From positions 1 through 12,247 of the forward strand of contig CALMWD010000190.1 of NCBI GenBank assembly GCA_937873105.1: a stretch of 12,247 nucleotides of DNA, given 5' to 3'. Made by a program: the position numbers and the translations under genes. The stretch comes from an uncultured Rhodanobacteraceae bacterium (GTDB taxonomy: Bacteria; Pseudomonadota; Gammaproteobacteria; Xanthomonadales; Ahniellaceae). The notes beneath the pieces are model-generated. The model made no database searches and was not told the origin of the DNA. It worked only from the letters and a program-made list of their open reading frames with translations. Positions 1 to 6,746 of the stretch are shown in pieces (the first letter of the stretch is position 1; each line of letters opens with the position of its first letter).

Positions 1-340
1 GCTCGTGCTGCTCGTGGCAGTGCTTGAACACCGAGATCTCGCCGGTGATGTCGAGGTAGTGCGCGCCGACCTGCAGGCAGCCTTCGAGCATCGGCGCCGC
101 GGTCGCCGAGAACGGTCCCGCGCAATGCAGCACCGCGTCGATGCCGCTCAGCGCCGAGGCCAGCGTGTCCGGGTGTTCGAGATCGAAGATGCGCGCCGGC
201 AGGTCGTGCTGTTTCGCCAGCGCCTCGATCGCCGCACGATTGCGCCCGGCGAGGACCGGCCGATGCCCGGCCTTCAGCGCGAGATCGAGGATCAGCTTCG
301 CGGTGTAGCCGTTCGCGCCGTACAACATCCAGCCGCCCAT
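1..340 (-). CDS. Saccharopine dehydrogenase-like NAD(P)-binding protein, N-terminal part (runs off left edge)
   Basis: The first 113 residues can be read on the minus strand from an ATG at 340 with no stop up to the window edge. The start is MGGWMLYGANGYTAKLIL, a beta strand and the YGANGYTA dinucleotide-binding loop of the saccharopine dehydrogenase / trans-acting enoyl reductase family (Rossmann fold). An LAGRN strand end near residues 31-35, HCAGPF near residues 75-80 and HYLDITGE near residues 94-101 follow in the usual family order. Full-length relatives are about 350-400 residues, so about two thirds lie outside the window. An AGGG lies just upstream of the ATG; residue 5 is an alternative Met start. 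The family contains oxidoreductases of varied and often unknown substrate, so only an NAD(P)-dependent reductase role can be inferred. It lies 91 bases downstream of the next minus-strand gene. Confidence 0.85.
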   Translation of the reverse strand, partial: MGGWMLYGANGYTAKLILDLALKAGHRPVLAGRNRAAIEALAKQHDLPARIFDLEHPDTLASALSGIDAVLHCAGPFSATAAPMLEGCLQVGAHYLDITGEISVFKHCHEQHE

Positions 341-431
341 GTGCGCCCTGCCTGCATCGATTCGGAAGCCGCCAGTGTAGGGGCATCCACGGGTCGCAGG
401 CAGGGCGGCAGGCGGATCGCGCGACCGCGGT

Positions 432-1469
432 TCAGCGTTGTTCGAACCCGTCGCAATACAGCCCTTCGGGCACGATGCGGTCGGCGCAGAACACGCCGCT
501 GCCGATCAGATGCAGGGCGCAGCGGTCCTGCTCCGGATCGGCGCTGCAATCGAGCAGGGTGTTGCTGCTGGCGGCGCCGCTGGCATCGGCGCCGACCAGC
601 ACGGCGACCGGCCCGGGCGTGGCCAGGGCGGCATCGATGCCGAGGCGCACGACCAGGGTGACGATGCGCGGCGTCCCGGCGTCCCCGGGCAACAGTGCGC
701 CGCCGCTGCAGCGCACGCTCTGCCCGGCCGGCGCGTTCGCCAGCACCGCGCAGCTCATGCCCAGCGGCGTGGCGCCGGAGCCGGCGGCCAGCGTCAGGCC
801 CGGCGGCAGGCTGAGGTCGATGTGGGTGGATGTGGTCGCGGTGGTGCCGCGATTGCGGAAGCTGATGGTCAGGCGCGGATCGACGACACCGACCGCGAAC
901 ACCTCGGGCGAATGGGTCACGCCCAGGATCTCGATGTCGGGCAAGGGCGGCACGGCGATCGTGGCGTTCCAGACATCGCAGTTCGCCGGCGCCGGATTGG
1001 CCATGCAGGCGGCCAGCGTGCCGGTCGGCTGCGCGACCGCGTCGTCGAATCCGGCGTGGATCGGCGCATTGCCCAGCGGCGCATCGGGCGCGACGTCGAC
1101 CCAGACGTCGAGTGCGCTGGTCCGCGTCACGGCGTTCGGGTTGTCGCTCAGGTAGCTCCCCGAACACGAGACGGTCTGGCCCGTGGCCTCGACCGGTCCG
1201 GCCGTGCAAGTCATGTAGGTGGCGTTGTAGCCCTGGGAACGATCGAACACCAGCCCCGGCGGCAGACGCACGTAGGCGTTGCTCTGATTGACGAAACCGC
1301 AGCCGGCGCAGTTCTCGAAATACAGCGAGATCACGCCTTCGCTGCCGCGCAGGAAGGGCTGGCCGAGCGCGGTGCCGCTGAGCGCAGGGCGAATGGTCAG
1401 CGTGACATTGGGATTGGCGAGCACCGGCAGCGCGGCCAGGGCGAGTGCGAACAGGAGGATCGGGCGCAT
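432..1469 (-). CDS. Secreted protein with two tandem DUF11-like domains and a DGFE C-terminus
   Basis: This 345-residue protein has a clear signal peptide (MRPILLFALALAALPVLA, then NPN), so it is exported. I chose the ATG at 1469 because GGAA stands about 5 bases before it and it begins directly at the signal peptide; an in-frame ATG at 1490 would add seven residues and has no obvious ribosome site. The mature protein is two copies of one domain, roughly residues 20-172 and 178-326. Each has LPPGL (69-73, 221-225), a cysteine pair 14 residues apart (88/102, 240/254), GQ-V-CSG, and a second cysteine pair 9 residues apart near the end (155/164, 308/317). The fold resembles the DUF11/CARD-like beta sandwiches of surface proteins. 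The C-terminus ends CDGFEQR, a motif shared with the adjacent secreted protein. No catalytic motif is visible; a surface or extracellular structural role is inference. Confidence 0.8.
   Translation of the reverse strand: MRPILLFALALAALPVLANPNVTLTIRPALSGTALGQPFLRGSEGVISLYFENCAGCGFVNQSNAYVRLPPGLVFDRSQGYNATYMTCTAGPVEATGQTVSCSGSYLSDNPNAVTRTSALDVWVDVAPDAPLGNAPIHAGFDDAVAQPTGTLAACMANPAPANCDVWNATIAVPPLPDIEILGVTHSPEVFAVGVVDPRLTISFRNRGTTATTSTHIDLSLPPGLTLAAGSGATPLGMSCAVLANAPAGQSVRCSGGALLPGDAGTPRIVTLVVRLGIDAALATPGPVAVLVGADASGAASSNTLLDCSADPEQDRCALHLIGSGVFCADRIVPEGLYCDGFEQR
441..452 (-). other. DGFE motif at the C-terminus of the DUF11-like protein
   Basis: Codons for Asp-Gly-Phe-Glu, two residues before the end of the protein, preceded by a cysteine. 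The same four residues occur near the end of the neighbouring secreted SBBP protein at 1585-1596. The role is unknown; see the finding on the shared tail. Confidence 0.6.
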
Positions 1470-1525
1470 GTCGTTCCGGAAGCGGTCCATGGACGGCCAC
1501 ACTAGACGGTCTCGCCGCGGCTGGC

Positions 1526-1548
1526 AGCCCCGCAAACGCGGGGGCCGC
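1526..1548 (-). terminator. Possible hairpin terminator after the SBBP-repeat gene
   Basis: Starting 5 bases past the TAA stop at 1549-1551 there is a GC-only stem, CCCCGC at 1528-1533 against GCGGGG at 1538-1543, closing a four-base loop (AAAC on the plus strand). The stem is strong for its size, but no T-run follows on the minus strand, so it is at best a weak intrinsic terminator or an mRNA 3' end stabiliser. The next gene downstream starts only 80 bases after the stop. Confidence 0.35.
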
Positions 1549-4056
1549 TTAGAGCCCGCTGCACAAGCTCGGCGGCATCGCCTCCTCGAAGCCGTCCTTG
1601 AACAGCGACGGATCGGCGACAGCATGCGTCGCGCTGTTGTTGCCCGGGTTAGGATCGCCATGATTCGCCGGCGGCGCGACCGTGGCGGTATTGACGACTT
1701 CGGCGCCGCCGCCGTCGTAACGTGCGCAGAGCGTGAAGGTCGCGACGCCGCCTACCGGCAGGCTGACCAGGGTCGAGATCGAGCCGCTGCCGCTGGCGCT
1801 GCCGCAACTGCCGCCGGCGCTGCCGCCGCACATCCAGTTCGCGGCGATCAGTTGCGCACCCGGCAACAGATCGCTGACCGCGGCACCGGACACGGCGTCG
1901 GGACCGAGATTGCGCACCTCGATCGTGTAGATCAGGTAGTGGTTGTATTCGAGGTCGGGCGATCCGGTCTTGGTGATGGCCAGGTCCGATTGCGGCTGCG
2001 GCGGCTGCAGGTCGGCGCTGAACAGGCCGATGAAGCCGTCGTAGGCGCCGCCGCCGTGGTTGGGTTGGGCCGAACCGGCACTGTTCGGCAGCGTGCCGCC
2101 GGGCATGCGGCCGCCGAGATAGACGTCGCCGGCGTCGACGCCAAAGCCGTAGACCTGCTTCTGCCCGGTGCCGACGCCGTAGTAGCTGGATTGCTGCAGC
2201 ACCGACAGGACCGGATCGAAGCGGGCGACGAAACCGACGATCGCGCCGCTCGGGTTGGCCGGTTCGGCGCCGCCGGTCGCGCCCGGAAAGTCGGTCGACG
2301 CCGTCGTGCCGGCAACGAACACGCGCGTGGCGTCGACGACCAGTCCGCCCACGCTGTCGCCGGTGCCGCCCGAGCCGCCGAGGAAGGTACCGCCGATCCG
2401 CGTCGACAGATCGCGCGAGATCGCGAACACGAAGCCCTCGCCGCCGCCGGCGGTCGTATCCGGCGCGTTCGCCGCGATCGGGAAGTTGCCCGACTTCGTG
2501 TCGCCGGCGCCGTAGATCGCGGTGTCGTTCGCGGCCAGACGCCAGACGCGGTCTTCGCCGCTGCCGCCGAGATAGGTCGCGCGATGCAGGGTGCCGAGGT
2601 CGTGCGAGAAGCGCGCAATGAAGCCGTCCCAGGTGAATCCGCCATTGCCGCGACCGGGCTGGAATGCGCCCGCCGTGTTCAGCAGCCCGCCGCTGCTGTG
2701 GCCGGCGATGTAGACGCCGTCGGCATCGACCAGGACATCGCGGGCGTCGGCGCCGCCGTTGCCGGCACCGCTCAGGTACGAACTGGCGTGCAGCGTCCCG
2801 AGGTCCGCCGAGAAGCGCGCGACGAAGGCATCGGCGTTGAACTGGTTGACAATGGTCGGCACGGCGCCGGCCATTCGGCCGGGCAAGTTGCTCGAGGACG
2901 TGCTGCCGGCAACGTATACGCCGTCGCCGCCCACGGACACGCCGTGTGCGCTGTCGTTCTGGTCGCCCCCGAAATAGCTGCTGGCCTGCAGCGATCTCAG
3001 GTCGGTCGCGAGGCGCGCGACGAAGGCATCTTGCCCGCTGCCGGCACTGGCCTGCGCCCCCGGAGACTGCCCCGTCGGCAGGCTGCCCGCCGGTGCATTG
3101 CCGACGATGTAGAGGCTGTCGTTGCCGAGCGCCATCTGCTGGATCGTCAGCGCCGAGCCGTTGGCGCTGCCGAAATAGGTGGCCTGCAGCAGCTGGGTCA
3201 GGTCGCGGCTGTAACGCGCGACGAAGGCGTTCCCGAGCAGGGTCGAGCTGCGGATGATCGCGGGCTGGAAGCCGCCGGTCGTGCCGGGAAAATTCGCGGA
3301 CTTGCTGTAGCCCGAGACATAGACGCTGTCGTCGGCGAGCACCAGATCGTCGACCCATTCGTCGCTGCCGCCGCCAACGAAGGTCGAGCGCAGCACCGGA
3401 TCGATGTGCAGGGCGTGGTTCGGGTCGTGTGCGCCGACCGCGAAGCCGTAGCCGCCCTCGCGCAGCGCGTAGCGCACCGGAACTTCGGTGCGCACGCCGT
3501 CGATCACCTGCCAGGCCAGCGGCGGACTGACCGCCAGCGCACCGATCCCGGTCGCGATTTGCAATCCGCCATCGTCGCGCGCGGCGATCGCATCGGCGCC
3601 CGCGATCTGCACTGCGACCACCGAGGCGTCGGTACCCGGCGCGAGATCGAACTGCGACTCGACGCCGCCATCGCCCAGGCGCAGCTCGGCGGACACGCCC
3701 GGCCACACCTCGTCGCGGCGCAGGCGCGCGTGGATGCCGCCGTGACGGCGGTCGCGGTCGCCGATCCAGGTCACCGACGCGCGTTCGGGACCGACCGCGC
3801 GCCAGTCGCTGCCGGCATCGGACCAGCGTTCGACCAGCGCCCAGGCACGCCCCGCGGAGTCGACGAACTGCTGCACGACTGCGCCGTCACGGGCCACGAA
3901 CACGGCACGGTCCGCAAGTTGGGCCTGGTAGGCGACACGCGCGTCGAACTGTCCGAGGTTCGGAACGAAGCCCTGCGCACCCGGCGGCACCGGCTCGGCC
4001 GCCAGAACAGCGAAGGCGCACAGCGACGACAGCAGGGCGAGGGCGATACGAACCAT
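1549..4056 (-). CDS. Secreted SBBP-repeat protein: DUF7948-like N-terminus, seven repeats, DUF11 domain, DGFE tail
   Basis: An 835-residue exported protein. The start at 4056 has AGGA nine bases upstream and begins the signal peptide MVRIALALLSSLCAFAVLA; the longer frame to 4110 adds an unlikely leader. Residues 25-222 resemble the DUF7948 domain that precedes SBBP repeats (FVPNLGQFDARVAYQAQ at the front, HIDPVL at the end). Residues about 232-685 hold seven repeats of about 65 residues. Each has a VYVAG-type strand, a NFPG/LPG turn and FVARFSxDLxxLxxSSYxGG, as in beta-propeller SBBP proteins. Residues 690-813 are a DUF11 domain (DLAITKTGSPD..., GPDAV, VVNTATV). The tail is SLFKDGFEEAMPPSLCSGL. 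Such proteins are surface or extracellular and of unknown biochemical role. It lies 64 bases after the hydrolase stop and 79 bases before the DUF11-like gene, all on one strand, so co-expression is possible. Confidence 0.87.
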   Translation of the reverse strand: MVRIALALLSSLCAFAVLAAEPVPPGAQGFVPNLGQFDARVAYQAQLADRAVFVARDGAVVQQFVDSAGRAWALVERWSDAGSDWRAVGPERASVTWIGDRDRRHGGIHARLRRDEVWPGVSAELRLGDGGVESQFDLAPGTDASVVAVQIAGADAIAARDDGGLQIATGIGALAVSPPLAWQVIDGVRTEVPVRYALREGGYGFAVGAHDPNHALHIDPVLRSTFVGGGSDEWVDDLVLADDSVYVSGYSKSANFPGTTGGFQPAIIRSSTLLGNAFVARYSRDLTQLLQATYFGSANGSALTIQQMALGNDSLYIVGNAPAGSLPTGQSPGAQASAGSGQDAFVARLATDLRSLQASSYFGGDQNDSAHGVSVGGDGVYVAGSTSSSNLPGRMAGAVPTIVNQFNADAFVARFSADLGTLHASSYLSGAGNGGADARDVLVDADGVYIAGHSSGGLLNTAGAFQPGRGNGGFTWDGFIARFSHDLGTLHRATYLGGSGEDRVWRLAANDTAIYGAGDTKSGNFPIAANAPDTTAGGGEGFVFAISRDLSTRIGGTFLGGSGGTGDSVGGLVVDATRVFVAGTTASTDFPGATGGAEPANPSGAIVGFVARFDPVLSVLQQSSYYGVGTGQKQVYGFGVDAGDVYLGGRMPGGTLPNSAGSAQPNHGGGAYDGFIGLFSADLQPPQPQSDLAITKTGSPDLEYNHYLIYTIEVRNLGPDAVSGAAVSDLLPGAQLIAANWMCGGSAGGSCGSASGSGSISTLVSLPVGGVATFTLCARYDGGGAEVVNTATVAPPANHGDPNPGNNSATHAVADPSLFKDGFEEAMPPSLCSGL
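1585..1596 (-). other. DGFE motif near the C-terminus of the SBBP-repeat protein
   Basis: Residues 821-824 (Asp-Gly-Phe-Glu), followed by 11 more residues ending in CSGL. It sits just after the DUF11 domain, as the matching motif sits just after the second DUF11-like domain of the neighbouring protein. Confidence 0.6.
2002..3363 (-). repeat. Seven SBBP-type protein repeats encoded in tandem
   Basis: Approximate repeat limits in residues of the 835-residue protein are 232-299, 300-366, 367-434, 435-501, 502-565, 566-632 and 633-685. Conserved positions are a V/I-Y-V-x-G strand, a short proline-glycine turn, and the (A/G)F(V/I)AR(F/Y)S-DL block followed by a Y-x-G-G end. Repeats 3 and 4 are the most alike (VARFSADLGTLHASSYL against IARFSHDLGTLHRATYL). 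The repeats are diverged at the DNA level, so this is old protein duplication and not a recent DNA repeat. Confidence 0.75.
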
Positions 4057-4120
4057 GGCGGGACATCCTGAGACGACGCCGCCACGGTAGACAGGCCGCT
4101 GCGACCGCACTACCCCGCGT

Positions 4121-5035
4121 TCAAGGGGTCGCGACCGGCGCCCGCCGCAAGGCGTGCGCCGCGATCACGCCCGCGAACTCCGAGCTGAGCGCATCGGGCA
4201 GGTCATGGCCCCAGCCGCGAATCGTGTGCAGGCGTGCACCCGGGATCACGTGGGCGAGATGGCGGCCGTGGGCGAGCGGCACCATCGCATCGTGGGTGCC
4301 GTGCATGACCAGGGTCGGCACGGCGATGCGCCGCAGCAGCGGGGTGCGATCGCCGTCGCTGATGATCGCGGCCAACTTACGCGCGACACCGGAACCGGTG
4401 GGCGCACGCAGGAGGCTGTCGCGGGCGCGGCGCAGCATCTCCTCGCGCGGCGTCGGGAAATTCGGGCTGCCGATGGCGCTGAACAATCGCACCAGATAGC
4501 CGGTCGCGGCATCGAGGCTGGTGCGCTGGTTCGGCCGCGACAGCATCAGTTGCAGCACCTTGGACGACGGCAAGGGCAGGCCAAGGCGGCCGCTGCTGGT
4601 CGACATCAGGGTCAGCGACCGCAGTCGCGGCGCGTGCCGCACCGCGATGTGCTGGGCGATCATGCCGCCCATCGACATGCCGAGCACATGGGCGTGTTCG
4701 ATGCCGAGCGCATCGAGCACGGCCATGCCGTCGTCGGCGATGTCGGCCAGGGTGTAAGGCGTGCGGTACGGGCGGCGCAGCAGGCGTGCCGCGACGACGC
4801 GATGCAGGGGCGGCACGCCGTGTTCGTCATAGCGCGTGCTGAGTCCGATGTCGCGGTTGTCGAAACGAATGCACCGGAAGCCCTGCGACACCAGCGCCTC
4901 GACCAGCGCGTCCGGCCAGGCCGTGCGCTGCATGCCCAGGCCCATGACCAGCAGCAAGGGCTGGCCGGCATCGGGTCCGTCGACGGCGTATTCGATGGTG
5001 GCGTCGTCGCGGCGCAGGAATCGGCTGTCCGCCAT
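4121..5035 (-). CDS. Alpha/beta hydrolase, aclacinomycin methylesterase-like
   Basis: A 304-residue cytoplasmic serine hydrolase of the alpha/beta fold. The start at 5035 has AAGGA ten bases upstream; the longer open frame to 5275 lacks family character. The nucleophile elbow is GMSMGG with Ser121; the acid is probably Asp249 in HGTHDAMVP and the base His277 in GWGHDLP, so the triad is complete and correctly ordered. The FDNRDIGLST block at residues 58-67 is typical of the RdmC/aclacinomycin methylesterase-like group, which also includes many uncharacterised esterases. There is no signal peptide. The substrate cannot be told from sequence; an esterase or lactonase role is inference. It is divergent from the DUF3014 gene across 121 bases and lies upstream of the secreted SBBP gene on the same strand. 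Confidence 0.88.
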   Translation of the reverse strand: MADSRFLRRDDATIEYAVDGPDAGQPLLLVMGLGMQRTAWPDALVEALVSQGFRCIRFDNRDIGLSTRYDEHGVPPLHRVVAARLLRRPYRTPYTLADIADDGMAVLDALGIEHAHVLGMSMGGMIAQHIAVRHAPRLRSLTLMSTSSGRLGLPLPSSKVLQLMLSRPNQRTSLDAATGYLVRLFSAIGSPNFPTPREEMLRRARDSLLRAPTGSGVARKLAAIISDGDRTPLLRRIAVPTLVMHGTHDAMVPLAHGRHLAHVIPGARLHTIRGWGHDLPDALSSEFAGVIAAHALRRAPVATP

Positions 5036-5144
5036 CGCGTCGGGGTCCTTGCATCCTGGAGGGAGCCGCGCACGATAGCAGCGTCGGCGATGCGGCCTGC
5101 GTTCAGTTGCGCGGGGGCAGATTGAGCCGGTCCGCCCGCCGATC

Positions 5145-5150
5145 GAGGAG
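5145..5150 (+). promoter_or_regulatory. Ribosome binding site of the DUF3014 gene
   Basis: GAGGAG six bases before the ATG at 5157, a near-consensus Shine-Dalgarno sequence that fixes the start of this gene. The rest of the divergent gap 5036-5156 shows no promoter I would call with confidence. Confidence 0.7.
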
Positions 5151-5156
5151 TTCGCG

Positions 5157-5972
5157 ATGGAAGAGGAACGCAGTCCGCTGCTGCGCATGGCGCTGTTGGC
5201 CGTGGTCATCGTCGGCGCCGGTAGCGGCGCCTGGTACGTGCTGCAGAAACCCGCCCCGAAGGCGCCCACGCCCATCGCCGTGCCGCCGCCGGCCGAGACC
5301 CCGGCAGCGGCCGCGCCGACTGCGCCGCAGTATCCGGTCGAGGCGATCCGTCCGCCGCCCGCCGCGGCCGAAGGCCCGCTGCCGGACCTGTTCGACAGCG
5401 ATGCCTACGTGCGCGACGCGCTCGTCGCCCTGTTCGCGCAGCCGCAGCTCGCGCAATGGCTGGTGCCCGAGCACCTGGTGCAACGCTTCGTCGCCTTCGT
5501 CGACGCGCTGCCGAATCGCAAGGTCTCGACCAACCTCTGGCCGGCCAAACCCGCCAGCGGCCGCTTCTTCGTCCAGCAGGGCGACGCCGGCACCGTCATC
5601 GGACCCGCCAACAGTGCGCGCTACGACGCCCACGTCGCCACGCTCGTCGGCGTCGACACCGGCGCCGCGGTGGCCGTCTACCTGCGCCTGTATCCGCTGT
5701 TGCAGCAGGCCTATCGCGATCTCGGTTACCCGGATCGGCACTTCAACGACCGCATCGTCGCCGTGCTCGACCACCTGCTGGCCGCGCCGGAGCCCGGCGC
5801 GCCGGTGTCCGTGACGATGGATGACCAGGGCAACTGGGTCTATGCCGAGGCCGCCCTTGAATCCGCGTCCGCCGGCCAGAAGTTCCTGATGCGGCTGGGT
5901 CCGAAACACGAGGCCGCGGTCAAGGCCAAGCTGCGCGAATTCCGGACTGCGCTGGCCGGCGCCCGGCCCTGA
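5157..5972 (+). CDS. DUF3014 domain membrane-anchored protein
   Basis: A 271-residue protein with a single N-terminal transmembrane segment (about residues 11-29, MALLAVVIVGAGSGAWYVL) after a short charged start. A proline- and alanine-rich linker covers residues 32-72, and a globular domain about 75-265. The domain matches DUF3014 as I know it: LPDLFDSDAYVRDALVALFA at the front, LVQRFVAFVDALPN near residues 107-120, then the Y-x-LYPLLQQAY helix around 175-186. The anchor and linker suggest the domain lies in the periplasm. DUF3014 proteins are common in proteobacteria and have no established function. The gene is probably the first of a plus-strand group, 52 bases before rnk. The start is set by GAGGAG at 5145-5150. 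Confidence 0.88.
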   Translation: MEEERSPLLRMALLAVVIVGAGSGAWYVLQKPAPKAPTPIAVPPPAETPAAAAPTAPQYPVEAIRPPPAAAEGPLPDLFDSDAYVRDALVALFAQPQLAQWLVPEHLVQRFVAFVDALPNRKVSTNLWPAKPASGRFFVQQGDAGTVIGPANSARYDAHVATLVGVDTGAAVAVYLRLYPLLQQAYRDLGYPDRHFNDRIVAVLDHLLAAPEPGAPVSVTMDDQGNWVYAEAALESASAGQKFLMRLGPKHEAAVKAKLREFRTALAGARP

Positions 5973-6015
5973 CTTGCCTTTGCCGCACGGCCTGTCCAAG
6001 CTAGCGGCTTTGATT

Positions 6016-6019
6016 GGAG
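6016..6019 (+). promoter_or_regulatory. Ribosome binding site of rnk
   Basis: GGAG five bases before the ATG at 6025. It supports that ATG over the in-frame TTG at 5974, which would add 17 residues absent from Rnk homologues. Confidence 0.6.
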
Positions 6020-6024
6020 TGGAC

Positions 6025-6432
6025 ATGAACCCGAAACCCGCCATCACGGTGTCGTCGCGCGATCTCGAACGTCTGGAGGCCGTACTCGCGACCCTGCCCT
6101 TCGATGCGCCGGCCCGCACGCAGTTGCAGGCCGAGCTCGATCGCGCCGAGGTGGTGGAACCGGCCCAGATCCCGCCGAACGTGGTCACGATGAATTCGGT
6201 GGTGCGATTCCGCACCGGCAACGGCGAAGTCTTCGAACGCACCCTGGTCTATCCGCGCGACGCCCACGCCGACGGCGGCAAGGTCTCGGTGCTGGCGCCG
6301 GTCGGCGCGGCCATGCTCGGCCTGTCGGTCGGCGACAGCATCGAGTGGCCGGGTCCGAACGGCGAGCCGATCGCGGTGCGCGTGTCCGAACTCGTCTATC
6401 AACCGGAACGCGCCGGCGACCTGCATCGCTGA
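6025..6432 (+). CDS. rnk: Nucleoside diphosphate kinase regulator Rnk (GreA/GreB family)
   Basis: A 135-residue protein that aligns along its whole length with E. coli Rnk, which is of about the same size. Residues about 9-42 form the short N-terminal helical pair ending ELDRAEVV. Residues about 50-130 form the GreA/GreB-type FKBP-like domain with VVTMNSVVRFR (53-63), TLVYP (73-77), VLAPVGAAMLGLSVGDSIEW (89-108) and LVYQPERAGD (123-132). In E. coli Rnk modulates nucleoside diphosphate kinase levels and can bind RNA polymerase, but lacks the long GreA coiled coil and transcript-cleaving acidic tip; the short N-terminus here says the same. It lies between the DUF3014 gene and a small membrane protein gene that begins 8 bases after its stop, so an operon is likely. 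Confidence 0.95.
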   Translation: MNPKPAITVSSRDLERLEAVLATLPFDAPARTQLQAELDRAEVVEPAQIPPNVVTMNSVVRFRTGNGEVFERTLVYPRDAHADGGKVSVLAPVGAAMLGLSVGDSIEWPGPNGEPIAVRVSELVYQPERAGDLHR

Positions 6433-6440
6433 GCGCAGCA

Positions 6441-6746
6441 ATGATCGGCGACCGGTTTCGCGGTCTCGTCATCGGCCTGCTGGCGCTGGGACTGGCTTGG
6501 CTGCCCGGCCTGCCGAATGCGCCGATCGCGCCGCCGTGGATGCTCGTCGGCGCCGGACTGGCCCTGCAACTCGGGCTGTTCGCGCTGCGCCGCCGGGTGC
6601 AGCGGCAGGAACAGGCACAGGGCATCGACGGTGACTGGCTGCCGACGCTCAATCACGTCGGCGCCCTGTTGGGCGACGGCCTGACCGTGCTGCTGGTCGC
6701 CGTCGCCGTGTTCCAGGGCATGCTCGTCCGCGCGACGACGATCTGA
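6441..6746 (+). CDS. Small membrane protein, three predicted helices
   Basis: A 101-residue protein starting at the ATG 8 bases after the rnk stop, so probably translated from the same mRNA. Three hydrophobic segments are visible, about residues 7-23, 33-49 and 73-93. A basic, glutamine-rich loop (RRRVQRQEQAQ, about 50-60) follows the second helix and probably faces the cytoplasm. I do not recognise a named family. Its stop (6744-6746) abuts the stop of the convergent amidohydrolase gene, forming TGATCA. Hydrophobic pattern and close spacing support a real gene; the function is unknown. Confidence 0.75.
   Translation: MIGDRFRGLVIGLLALGLAWLPGLPNAPIAPPWMLVGAGLALQLGLFALRRRVQRQEQAQGIDGDWLPTLNHVGALLGDGLTVLLVAVAVFQGMLVRATTI

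Noticed and set aside
1288..4071. A 927-codon plus-strand open frame opposite the SBBP gene
   Set aside because: It is rich in Arg, Ala and Gly, has no recognisable domain, and mirrors a clearly real minus-strand gene with signal peptide and repeats. Long antisense frames are expected in high-GC DNA.
4112..4129. ACCCC / GGGGT hairpin at the end of the hydrolase gene
   Set aside because: Only five base pairs with an eight-base loop, partly inside the coding region and without a T-run, so too weak to call a terminator.
5103..6242. A 379-codon minus-strand open frame opposite DUF3014 and rnk
   Set aside because: The plus strand holds two recognisable families with good ribosome sites, so this is a GC-driven shadow.
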